Assembly: GCF_003065405.1 (NCBI RefSeq)
Contig: NZ_CP026947.1
Coordinates: forward strand, 806,001 to 870,000
DNA: 64,000 nucleotides
Direction of reading: 5' to 3'
From: Corynebacterium yudongzhengii
Lineage (GTDB): Bacteria; Actinomycetota; Actinomycetes; Mycobacteriales; Mycobacteriaceae
Both the position numbers and the translations under genes were made by a program. Shown here piece after piece: positions 53,700 to 61,748 of this stretch. The number at the start of each line of letters is the position of its first letter. Position 1 is the first letter of the stretch. The notes below the pieces were generated by a model. That model was not told the DNA's origin. It saw nothing but the letters and a program-made list of their open reading frames with translations, and ran no database searches.

Positions 53700-53777
53700 A
53701 CCAACCCTTTGGACCGGAGAAACCTCGGGGCGCTCTTCCCGCTGGAGTGCTGAGATTCCTCGAGTCTCCGTTCTCGA

Positions 53778-53825
53778 TTACGCACGTGCGTAAAGCTTTC
53801 CGCCCGTACTATGCGGCGGCATAGT
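53778..53825. repeat. Family B palindrome pair
   Basis: TTACGCACGTGCGTAA (53778-53793) followed 14 bases later by ACTATGCGGCGGCATAGT (53808-53825). The second palindrome touches the start of the MFS pseudogene frame. Confidence 0.85.
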
Positions 53826-54473
53826 GAGTCTGGGGCAGTTTCCGCTCGCGGGGTCGACTCCGCCGTCAGACCCCCGTCGCCGCCCCACAACGCGCCGCTG
53901 GGACTGGTCGTTCGTGGTGTTGCTGGGATGCACCGTGGCGTATTGGGGGATCTATTCGCAGTGGCCGCTCGTCGTCCCGCCCTATGCCGAAAGCGGCTTC
54001 GGTACGCTTCTCGGGTCGACGTGGGTCTACACCGGTAACGCCATCCTCATCTAGGCTTTGCAGTACCCACTTCTCGTTATGGCCCTCAAGCAGGTCAGGT
54101 CGCCGTACGTTCTGGCGGGTGGATTCGTGTTTTTCATCGCGGGATTTTCGGTTCTCCCCCTGCCGGCTGCCCCAGTGACTCTCGTTGTTTTCGCGATGCT
54201 GTTTAGTGTGGCTGAGCTCCTGGTCAGCCCGACACTCGACGAGGTGACTGCGCAGCTGCGTCGGGAAGGGGCGGGGCTTACCCGGGCCTATGGCATGACC
54301 GCCACCTTTGCCGGTGTCGCATTGTTGACTGGCGCGAGCGCCGGCGGCGCTCTCACGAAAGCGTCGGTGCCCCGGGGGCCGTTATCTACTTGACGTTGTT
54401 TTTGGCAGTGCTCGGCCTGTCTGGGGCCTGCCGGCTCGGGGTAGGTGGTAGTGCGTGTCCGCGTAGTTGGTAG
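53824..54473 (+). pseudogene. MFS transporter pseudogene (C-terminal half)
   Basis: Encodes about the last six helices of a major facilitator. WSFVVLLGCTVAYWGIYSQW begins the recognisable part. The frame is broken by an in-frame TAG at 54052-54054, directly followed by ALQYPLLVMALKQVRSPYVL in the same frame. VVFAMLFSVAELLVSPTLDE continues the transporter, and a frameshift in a C4G5 tract near 54370 moves the last helix (AVIYLTLFLAVLGLSGACRL) to another frame. The N-terminal half is missing and is replaced by repeat sequence. Clearly non-functional. Confidence 0.82.
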
Positions 54474-54761
54474 TAGGGTTCCGGGTACTTGGATGGGAGT
54501 CCCCTCTAGTTCCTCCATGTCTCTGATGCGGAGGCCTTGTGGTTCGGCGTTTGTTGTGTCGGTACTACGGAAGGGAATTCTTCTTGTCGGGTGCACAGAG
54601 ATTACGGCGATAGGCCTTATCCCACGGTGTGCGGCACCGCGGAGTCTTTCTCGCCGGAATGCGCCTGCCGGAGTGTTCCGTGCGCCTTGGCGATCAGCCC
54701 AAAGAGAATTACTGGATCGCCGCCTTGGGCTACTGAGCTAGGCGGGAAGCCCACCTACGCG

Positions 54762-54840
54762 ACTATGTCGCGGCATAGTGCGGACTGGGTTTTACGCGCG
54801 TGCGTAATCGGAAACCAATGAATCCCGGGGAACTCATAGG
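54762..54840. repeat. Family B composite repeat (inverted relative to 28781)
   Basis: ACTATGTCGCGGCATAGT (54762-54779), linker, TTACGCGCGTGCGTAA (54792-54807), then ATGAATCCCGGGGAACTCAT: the exact reverse order and strand of the copies at 28781 and 28909. Confidence 0.85.
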
Positions 54841-54874
54841 TGCACGGGGTACACTGTCGCCTCAGGCCCCTACT

Positions 54875-55066
54875 TTTTACGCACGTGCGTAAAACAGGGC
54901 CAGCCCCCTCACCCTTCGACCCAACCGGGTCACCGCAACGCCCCCCGCGAGCGAAAACAGTCGCAGACTCACTATGCCGCCGCATAGTCCGGACTGGGTT
55001 TTGCACACGTGCGTAATCGGGAATTAATGAATCCCGGGGAACTCATAGGCACGCGAGGCACATTGT
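54875..55066. repeat. Family B long copy
   Basis: Starts with the perfect TTTTACGCACGTGCGTAAAA (54875-54894) and runs through CCCTCACCCTTCG and GGTCACCGCAACG segments. ACTATGCCGCCGCATAGT (54971-54988) and a decayed TTTGCACACGTGCGTAA follow, then ATGAATCCCGGGGAACTCAT. The first 140 bases match the order and orientation of 29156-29301. Confidence 0.85.
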
Positions 55067-55279
55067 CACCTGCGCCGTGCGGCGAACACTGATGCCGCCG
55101 CATTCGGGGTTTGCTGAAAGCTGAGGAGTCTGCTGCGCGCCGAGGCTGGGACGTGGCAACTGGGGCCAGAAGGCCGCCACCAACTACCCGGAAACCGTCG
55201 CTACCGTCTTGCCGGAGAAGCGCTACCAACAAACCGCATCTGACGGAGCCTTCGTCCTATCCCGCAGGAAGGAATGGTC

Positions 55280-56157
55280 ATGTTTTTCTATACGCTCACG
55301 CCCCTGCAGGCGGTCCTTGATGCCGCCGAGAAAGTCGGTGCACAAGTCATCGCCGTGGGCGATGCTGAGTCCTTATCCTCCCTGTCCACTGGGGGGGTAA
55401 TCCGACCGCTGAGGTGAGCGATCCCCTCAACCCGCTGAGTGTGGCCAGAGCGTTGGAGCCGATCGTCGACGAGTGCTCGATGTGCCTTGGATTAGGAGAT
55501 ACCACCTCCCAGGTAGCCACCCTCGTCACCAACGCGCTGGGGTTGGCAGAAGGCATGCTGCGGACGCTGAGAAGCCTCGAAATCATGCGGGACAAGCACC
55601 GGCTGCGTAACGCCATCTCCAGCGGCTCGAGCCTCAACGGGCTTTATTCGCTTGTCGACGTCACGCCCCACGACGATGGCCGCCTCGTGGAACTGAGGCG
55701 GCAGGTGGCGGAGGGGCTCGTCGTCAAGCCTCTTTCTGGCTCCGGTAGTACCAACGTCCACAGCATCACGAAAAAATCCCAGCTTCGCCGCCTAAAGCTT
55801 CAGCCGGCGCGCATCGGCGACCAAGACCGCGACCGCCTGTTCGACGCCGCCCGCACCGTCTTGGCTGTGGCGGGCTACCGGTTTGGCCTGTCGCACATCG
55901 AGTTCATTCTCGAAGGAGAAACACCCCGGTTGATCGAGGCCCACGGCCGCGTCGGCGCGACGGCTTTTGAGGTGCTGTTCAGAACGTATCTCGACAGGCG
56001 CTTGCCGCCCCTCAACCAGCGCGGGGAGCATGCGGCCGTGGTGTTCCCCGATCTTCGGAGCTGGGCCGATAGCGAGGAGAAGTGGCTCAACGTAGCGGGC
56101 GATGCCATCTCCGAGGCGGTGCGCTCACTGGTCCAGCAAGGAGCACTTACTTCGTGA
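55280..56157 (+). pseudogene. ATP-grasp ligase pseudogene, frameshifted at a G7 tract
   Basis: The N-terminus (ATG 55280, MFFYTLTPLQAVLDAAEKVG…GDAESLSSLSTG) is in one frame with AAGGA upstream. After a run of seven G (near 55389-55395) the rest is in another frame (PLNPLSVARALEPIVDEC… to the TGA at 56157). An eighth G would join them into ~292 residues. ATP-grasp features are GLVVKPLSGSGSTNV (phosphate loop strand) and FGLSHIEFILEGETPRLIEAHGRVGA (metal-binding end). The central ~80 residues usual between these parts seem absent, suggesting a further deletion. Its 3' end overlaps the glgP end by 11 bp. Confidence 0.72.
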
Positions 56158-58513
56158 TCGGGGTGGGCTCGAGCTTCCAGACGTCGTTGGCGTAGTCGCG
56201 GATCGTGCGGTCCGAGGAGAAGCGCCCGGAGCGGCAGATGTTGATCCAGCACTTCTGGGCCCACGCCCGCGGGTCGGCGACGTAGTCGGCGGCCATGCGG
56301 TCGCGGGTGGCGCGGTAGTCCTCGAAGTCACCGAGCAGGTAGTAGGTGTCGGTCGCGGTCTCGCCGTAGCCGTGGATCAGCGAGTTCTTCAGCTCGTGGA
56401 ACAGGCCGGTGCCGCGGTCGTCGAGGGTACCGTCGTCGAAGGCATCCAGCACGCGCTTCAGGCCCGGGACCTGCTCGTAGTACTCGTCCGGGGAGTACTC
56501 GGCGCGCAGGCGTGGCAGCTCTTCTTCGCGGGCGCCGAAGATGTAGGCGTTGTCCTCGCCGACGGCGTCAACGATCTCCACGTTGGCGCCATCCATGGTG
56601 CCCAAGGTCAGTGCGCCGTTCATCATGAACTTCATGTTGCCAGTACCGGAGGCCTCCTTACCGGCGGTGGAGATCTGCTCCGAGATGTCGGCGGCCGGGA
56701 TGATCTTCTCGGCGGGGGAGACGTTGTAGTTCTCGATGAACACCACGCGCAGGATCTGAGAGACCTCCGGGTCGTTGTTGATCAGCTCGCCGATGGTGTT
56801 GATCAGCTTGATGATCGCCTTCGCACGCACATACCCCGGCGCCGCCTTGGCGCCGAAGACGAAGGTGCGCTTCGGCACGTCGGTTTCGCCGTCGTGCTTG
56901 ATGCGGAAGTACAGATCCAGGATGTAGAGCGCGTTGAGCAGCTGACGCTTGTACTCGTGGAGGCGCTTGATCTGGACGTCGAAGATGGAATCCGGGTCGA
57001 CCTCGATGCCCTGGCGCTGGTAGATCCACTCCGCGAAGTCATGCTTGTTGGCCAGCTTGATCTCCTGGAGCTCCTCCATGAGCTCGCCGTCGGTGGAGAG
57101 GTGATCGAGTTCGGCGAGCTTGTCTAGGTCGGTGACCCAGTCGTCGTTACCCGCCAGGGAGGTCAGAAGCTCCGACAGGCGCGGGTTGCACATCTTCAGC
57201 CAGCGGCGCGGGGTGACACCGTTGGTCTTGTTGTTGAACTTCTCGGGCCAGATGGCGGCCCAATCGGCGAGCGTGTCACGCTTGATGATCTCGGAGTGGA
57301 TCGCAGCCACACCGTTGATGGAGTAGACGGCGTAGCAGGCGATCCACGCCATGTGCACGGTGCCATTCTGTACCGGCGCCATGCGCTCGATAACGTGGTG
57401 CTCGAGGCCGCGGACCGTCATGTCCATCCGGAAACGACGGTCGATCTCGGCGATGATCTCCCAGACGCGCCAGAACATCTCCTGGAAGATGGAGACCTCC
57501 CACTGCTCGAGGGCCTCGGTGAGCACGGTGTGGTTGGTGTAGGCGAAGGTATCGCTGACGATGTCCCAGGCCTCTTCCCAGCCGAGGCCGTGTTCGTCGA
57601 GAAGCAAGCGCATGAGCTCGGGGATGGCGAGCACCGGGTGAGTGTCGTTGAGCTGGATGCAGTTGTACTCGGCGAACGTGCGCACGTCCCCGTGGTGGGT
57701 GAGGTGGTTGTCCAGCATCTCCTGCAGGGAGGCGGAGGTGAAGAAGTACTGCTGGCGCACGCGCAGCTTCTTGCCCTCGTAGGTGGAGTCGTTGGGGTAG
57801 AGCACGCGCACGATGTCGTTGACACGCTCGCGTTCGATGATGGCTTCGGTGAAGCGCTGGGAGTTGAAGGCGTCGTAGTCGAACTCCGCCATCGGCTCGG
57901 CCTTCCACAGACGCAGGGTGCCCACGTTGTCGGTGCCGTAGCCGGTGATCGGCATGTCGTAGGGGATGGCGCGCACGACCATGTCGTCGAAGGTGACCTT
58001 GCGCTGGTTGGTGGCGCGCCGGATGGTAAACGGGTTGCCGTCCTCGCGCCAGGGATCCGGGTTTTCCACCTGGAAGCCGTCGGAGAACTCCTGGCGGAAC
58101 AGGCCGAAGCGGTACAGCAGGCCATAGCCGGTCACGGGCAGATCCTGGGTTACCGCGGAGTCCAGGAAGCAGGCGGCGAGGCGGCCTAAGCCGCCGTTGC
58201 CCAGTGCGGCGTCCTTCTCGGCCTCGAGCACGTCGGTGAGATCGCGGCCGTACTCGGCGGCCTCCTCGCGGGCCCGCTCCACCAAGCCGAGGTTGGTGAG
58301 GTTGTTCAGCAACGCGCGGCCCATGAGGAACTCAGCAGAAAAGTAGTGCTGCTGACGCACCGGGGCATAGGCTTTGCGGGTGGCGGTCCAGTTGTCGGCG
58401 ATCTCCTCGATCACGTTGCGGGAGAGACCGAACCAGAACTTGCGGTCGGTGGCGAGGGAGGGAACAGAGCCGGCGGCGGCACGGACGTGCCCACCAATGT
58501 GGTTGGTTCGCAC
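56147..58513 (-). CDS. glgP: Glycogen (alpha-glucan) phosphorylase
   Basis: Releases glucose-1-phosphate from glycogen non-reducing ends. The 788-residue GT35 enzyme carries YFSAEFLMGRALLNNL, GNGGLGRLAACFLDS, HLNDTHP-like QLNDTHPVLAIPELMR and the PLP-lysine motif EASGTGNMKFMMNGALT followed by GTMDGANVEI. GTG 58513 opens the frame; the conserved region begins near residue 11. It is convergent with the ATP-grasp pseudogene. With GlgX (31629) it forms the glycogen breakdown pair of this segment. Confidence 0.95.
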   Translation of the reverse strand: MRTNHIGGHVRAAAGSVPSLATDRKFWFGLSRNVIEEIADNWTATRKAYAPVRQQHYFSAEFLMGRALLNNLTNLGLVERAREEAAEYGRDLTDVLEAEKDAALGNGGLGRLAACFLDSAVTQDLPVTGYGLLYRFGLFRQEFSDGFQVENPDPWREDGNPFTIRRATNQRKVTFDDMVVRAIPYDMPITGYGTDNVGTLRLWKAEPMAEFDYDAFNSQRFTEAIIERERVNDIVRVLYPNDSTYEGKKLRVRQQYFFTSASLQEMLDNHLTHHGDVRTFAEYNCIQLNDTHPVLAIPELMRLLLDEHGLGWEEAWDIVSDTFAYTNHTVLTEALEQWEVSIFQEMFWRVWEIIAEIDRRFRMDMTVRGLEHHVIERMAPVQNGTVHMAWIACYAVYSINGVAAIHSEIIKRDTLADWAAIWPEKFNNKTNGVTPRRWLKMCNPRLSELLTSLAGNDDWVTDLDKLAELDHLSTDGELMEELQEIKLANKHDFAEWIYQRQGIEVDPDSIFDVQIKRLHEYKRQLLNALYILDLYFRIKHDGETDVPKRTFVFGAKAAPGYVRAKAIIKLINTIGELINNDPEVSQILRVVFIENYNVSPAEKIIPAADISEQISTAGKEASGTGNMKFMMNGALTLGTMDGANVEIVDAVGEDNAYIFGAREEELPRLRAEYSPDEYYEQVPGLKRVLDAFDDGTLDDRGTGLFHELKNSLIHGYGETATDTYYLLGDFEDYRATRDRMAADYVADPRAWAQKCWINICRSGRFSSDRTIRDYANDVWKLEPTPITK

Positions 58514-58649
58514 AGGGAATCAGACCTGCCTTCGAAAAGTCGAGTCAACGCTGAAATTTACGGTTTCCGCTATTCGAGACTATACGTAGACCGCGACTTT
58601 CACCGTGTGAGTGACCACGTGGCCACACCCGTCGATAAGCGGAGTTCCG

Positions 58650-59912
58650 TCACTCCGAGAGATAGGTGAGCACCGCGGCCGCGCCGGCCTTGGTCGTGGC
58701 CTCGACGGTCGGCTCATAGTCGGGCAGGAAGGTCGACTGGTGGTTGACCGGCACATCCGTATCCACGGTGCCGTTGGCCACGGCCTCGTCCCACACATCG
58801 TGCGGGGTGCAGCCGACGGTCCAGAAGATATACGGCGCCCGGAAGGCGGTCGGGATGTTGGAGAAGTCCTCGGAGGCACTCCAGCGGGTGGCCTCGACGC
58901 TGTTGCGGCCGAAAACCCTATCGAAGGTCGGGCGGATGGTGGTGTAGACCTCCGGGGAGTTATCGACGAGCTCACCGTGCGCGAAGAACTCGAACTCCGG
59001 CGGCTTCGGCGACTGGGAGGCCTCGCACTCGGCCTGCACGATGCGGCGGATCGAGGAGTAGATGCGGCGCTTGGTGTTGTTGTCGAAGAACCGGCAGTTG
59101 AGCACGAGCTCCGCGGAATCCGGGATGATGTTATTCGTCGTGCCCGCTTTCATCTGGCCGACGGTGATCACCGCGAAATCATCCGGGTCGACCTCCCGGC
59201 CCACCAAACCCTGCAGGCGCACCACGACCATCGCCGCGATATACGTCGGGTCGATCGCCTTGTGCGGCATCGAGCCGTGCGCCGAACGGCCGTACATGGT
59301 GATGCGGATCGAGTCACAGGCCGCGAAGATCGCGCCGGGCATGGTCTGCACCTCGCCGGCGCGCCCGGGCATCACGTGCTGGCCCATGCACACATCCGGC
59401 CGGGGGATGCGGGTGACCAAGCCGTCGGAAATCATGGCGTTCGCGCCGGTCGCGTTTTCCTCCGCCGGCTGGAACAAGGCGATGAAGGTGCCGTTCCAAA
59501 AATCGCGGTCGGCGTCCATGATCGCGCAGATGCCGGCCAGCGCGGCGGTGTGCATATCGTGGCCGCAGGCGTGCATCACGCCGGTCATGGTGCCATCGGG
59601 CCGCGGGCGCACGCGTGTCGACGCATAGGGCACTCCCGTCTCCTCCTTGACGGGAAGGCCGTCGATATCGGCCCGGAAGAGCACCGTCGGGCCGTCGCCA
59701 TTGCGGAAGATGGCGCACAGCCCGAACCCACCGATCGGGGAGATGACCTCACAGTTGAAGCGCTCGAGCAGGTCCTGGATCTTCGCGAAAGTCTCTGCCT
59801 CCTGGCCGGACAGCTCTGGGCGCTCGTGGAGGTCCTCGTAGAAGGGCCTTTGGAACGACAGATCGGCGTTGTGGTTGCTCAGCAGGCGGGCGACGTCGGT
59901 CGGGGCGGACAT
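58650..59912 (-). CDS. M20-family amidohydrolase (metallopeptidase)
   Basis: A 420-residue zinc hydrolase of the M20D/amidohydrolase type, acting on N-acyl amino acids or similar amides. HERPELSGQE, the metal-site RADIDGLPVKEETG, MHACGHDMHTAALAG and the catalytic glutamate region QPAEENATGANAMI are all seen, as is the dimerisation domain with GRSAHGSMPHKAIDP. ATG 59912 (MSAPTDVARL) is chosen over ATG 59924 because AAGGA lies 11 nt before it but directly abuts the other. Substrate unknown. Confidence 0.88.
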   Translation of the reverse strand: MSAPTDVARLLSNHNADLSFQRPFYEDLHERPELSGQEAETFAKIQDLLERFNCEVISPIGGFGLCAIFRNGDGPTVLFRADIDGLPVKEETGVPYASTRVRPRPDGTMTGVMHACGHDMHTAALAGICAIMDADRDFWNGTFIALFQPAEENATGANAMISDGLVTRIPRPDVCMGQHVMPGRAGEVQTMPGAIFAACDSIRITMYGRSAHGSMPHKAIDPTYIAAMVVVRLQGLVGREVDPDDFAVITVGQMKAGTTNNIIPDSAELVLNCRFFDNNTKRRIYSSIRRIVQAECEASQSPKPPEFEFFAHGELVDNSPEVYTTIRPTFDRVFGRNSVEATRWSASEDFSNIPTAFRAPYIFWTVGCTPHDVWDEAVANGTVDTDVPVNHQSTFLPDYEPTVEATTKAGAAAVLTYLSE

Positions 59913-59984
59913 GTGCGGGATCATCCTTTAAGTACTGGTTAGTGACACGGTACGTGGGAAATTCCCTAGCCACTATAGCCGGCG

Positions 59985-61313
59985 TCAGCTCAGGTTCGGG
60001 TTGTACAGCAAACGGTTAGGCCGCGTGCTGCACTCGGTGGCGATGCGGATGTCGCGGGAGATGACCCCCTCATCACGCAGCGCATACAGCGAGGAGACCA
60101 CCCGGTCGCGGATGTCGGTCGGCGAGAGCGTGTTGACGTAGATCTTCGTCCCGCCCTCGAAACCGGCCAGGGTGGACACGCGCCACTTGATGTTGACGCG
60201 CCAGGGCATCGGCAGATCGAGATCCGGCGGCTGGTGGTGCCACTCCTCGTTGCAGGGCACCTCCGGGCCGGTGGCGGCGTGCGCGGCGTGGATGAGATCG
60301 CTCATCGCGTCGACCTCTTCGGGCGTGTGCTCCCAGGGCCGGCAGTTCGCCGACGTCGAGTAGATGCTCACGGTGGGGTAGCGGTGCCCGATGCCGACGA
60401 GGAGCACCGCATGGTCGTTCTCCGCGATGATGAGGTTGTGGTAGCCGGCGAAGTTCACGCCCCACTCGTTGTACATGTTCTGGTTCAGCCGCAGCCGCGC
60501 GATCTCCTCGTTAGCCTGCACGCCGCGCGAATCGATGGCGACGAGCTGCTTGTGCAGGTGGTCGAAGGACGCGCCCGCCGGGGAGAGCCAGTTCTGGAAC
60601 ACCGAGACGTAGCGCGCGTAATGGTTGCGGGCATAGAGATCCTCCGTCGAGTCGACGGCGAGGCGGATGAACGCGCGGTGCTCGTCGATGCTCAAGGTGC
60701 CCGAGGAGGCGAGCTGGTCGTCGTGGGTGGCGCCGTCGATGAAGTGACGCCGAGAGATCAGCACGTCGTGGCCACCGGCGAAGTAGGACTCGCGCAGCTG
60801 GGTGCGCTCGGCGTCGTCGATATGCTCGGGGTCGCGGCCGGCGGCGCGCAGCCGCGTATCGACGATCGCATCCACGTGCTCACGGCCGACTTCAGCGGCG
60901 AGGTAGGACTCCATGCGCAGCCGCGTGGCCTCGTCCATGCGGTAGCCGTGGTTGGCCTGCCAGTAGGCGTAGCTGACGATCTCGAAGAGGTTGGGCACCC
61001 GCCGGAACTCGGCGCGGGTGTTCGCCATCTCTTCGGGAGTCAGGCCGCTGAGCTGCACCCAACTATTGCCGGAGCGCACCATGCGGGACTTCTCCGGCGG
61101 GGTGGCCAGCTGGCGGGCCTCGCAGAAGGCGCAGTAGTTTTCGGGGCCGTCGGTGTCGATCGGGGACGGGGTGCGGCTGGCCTTCGTCAACGGGCGGTTG
61201 CCGCGGCCCGGCACGGACCAGACTTCCGTACCGGAAAACGGGTTGATCTGCTTGATGGTCCCGTCCGACATCACGGTCAGGGGCGTGGGCTGGTGGAGAC
61301 CGGGGATCGTCAT
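59985..61313 (-). CDS. DUF4921-family protein, GalT/HIT-like
   Basis: A 442-residue cytoplasmic protein of the corynebacterial DUF4921 group. It shows a zinc-type CAFC (Cys61, Cys64) and the motif HLHKQ at residues 252-256, matching the HxHxQ active-site pattern of galactose-1-phosphate uridylyltransferases. A PCNEEWHHQPPDL segment near residue 365 is also histidine-rich. By inference it is a nucleotidyltransferase or phosphorylase of the GalT fold, with unknown substrate. TAGGCT (minus strand, 61321-61326) is exactly 7 nt before the ATG, back to back with the promoter of the next gene. Confidence 0.75.
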   Translation of the reverse strand: MTIPGLHQPTPLTVMSDGTIKQINPFSGTEVWSVPGRGNRPLTKASRTPSPIDTDGPENYCAFCEARQLATPPEKSRMVRSGNSWVQLSGLTPEEMANTRAEFRRVPNLFEIVSYAYWQANHGYRMDEATRLRMESYLAAEVGREHVDAIVDTRLRAAGRDPEHIDDAERTQLRESYFAGGHDVLISRRHFIDGATHDDQLASSGTLSIDEHRAFIRLAVDSTEDLYARNHYARYVSVFQNWLSPAGASFDHLHKQLVAIDSRGVQANEEIARLRLNQNMYNEWGVNFAGYHNLIIAENDHAVLLVGIGHRYPTVSIYSTSANCRPWEHTPEEVDAMSDLIHAAHAATGPEVPCNEEWHHQPPDLDLPMPWRVNIKWRVSTLAGFEGGTKIYVNTLSPTDIRDRVVSSLYALRDEGVISRDIRIATECSTRPNRLLYNPNLS

Positions 61314-61320
61314 ATCTCCC

Positions 61321-61335
61321 AGCCTAAATTAGGCT
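61321..61335. promoter_or_regulatory. Mirror-image divergent leaderless promoters
   Basis: AGCCTAAATTAGGCT: the left half is TAGGCT on the minus strand (7 nt to ATG 61313) and the right half is TAGGCT on the plus strand (8 nt to ATG 61344). The two -10 boxes are only 3 nt apart, in a 30-bp intergenic space. Confidence 0.65.
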
Positions 61336-61343
61336 GAGTGAAC

Positions 61344-61748
61344 ATGCCGATCATCCAATTCGATGTCCTCATCCCGAACGAGCATTCCGACTCTCCGCAG
61401 AAAGTCGCCGACGCCTTTCGCCTCGCCCTCAAGATCCTGGTAGACAAGGGCGAACTCAGCTCCGGCGAGGTCACCCACGAGCAGGTCGACGACGTGCACG
61501 AGGCCGTCGTCACCGAGCTGCGCGACGTCTACACCCGCGAACACGGCAAAGAGCCCGGCGCGGCGAGTATGCACCGCTACTCGGTGAAGGCTCACGGAGA
61601 GGCGATCTCTTATAACCAGCTGGCGATGGGGCTGTCGCGCGTGCTCACCCCGCAGGCCAGCCTGCCGGGCGACCGGGTGGCCGAGGAGCGCCACGAGGAC
61701 TTCGAGATCCCCGCGTTTTATCCCTGGACCGTCGATATCCGCAGGTAG
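61344..61748 (+). CDS. Hypothetical small protein
   Basis: A 134-residue soluble protein beginning MPIIQFDVLIPNEHSDSPQK. The first two thirds are helical and acidic (AFRLALKILVDKGELSSGEV), with no recognised family. ATG 61344 is favoured over GTG 61338 by the -10 box 8 nt upstream. Its last 31 bp overlap the convergent glycerate kinase gene. It shares a promoter region with the DUF4921 gene, so a functional link is possible. Confidence 0.65.
   Translation: MPIIQFDVLIPNEHSDSPQKVADAFRLALKILVDKGELSSGEVTHEQVDDVHEAVVTELRDVYTREHGKEPGAASMHRYSVKAHGEAISYNQLAMGLSRVLTPQASLPGDRVAEERHEDFEIPAFYPWTVDIRR

Larger units (their letters stand above)
54474..55279. other. Degraded region with family B repeats and gene fragments
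   Basis: About 800 bases with no intact gene. A frame near 54627-54743 ending QPKENYWIAALGY and a frame at about 55129-55260 reading GRGNWGQKAATNYPETVATV look like ends of lost proteins, which I cannot name. Two long family B copies lie at 54762-54840 and 54875-55066. Confidence 0.6.

Noticed and set aside
54755-55232. Two minus-strand frames with common YEFPGIH/FITHARK-like peptides
   Set aside because: They are translations of two family B repeat copies, not genes.
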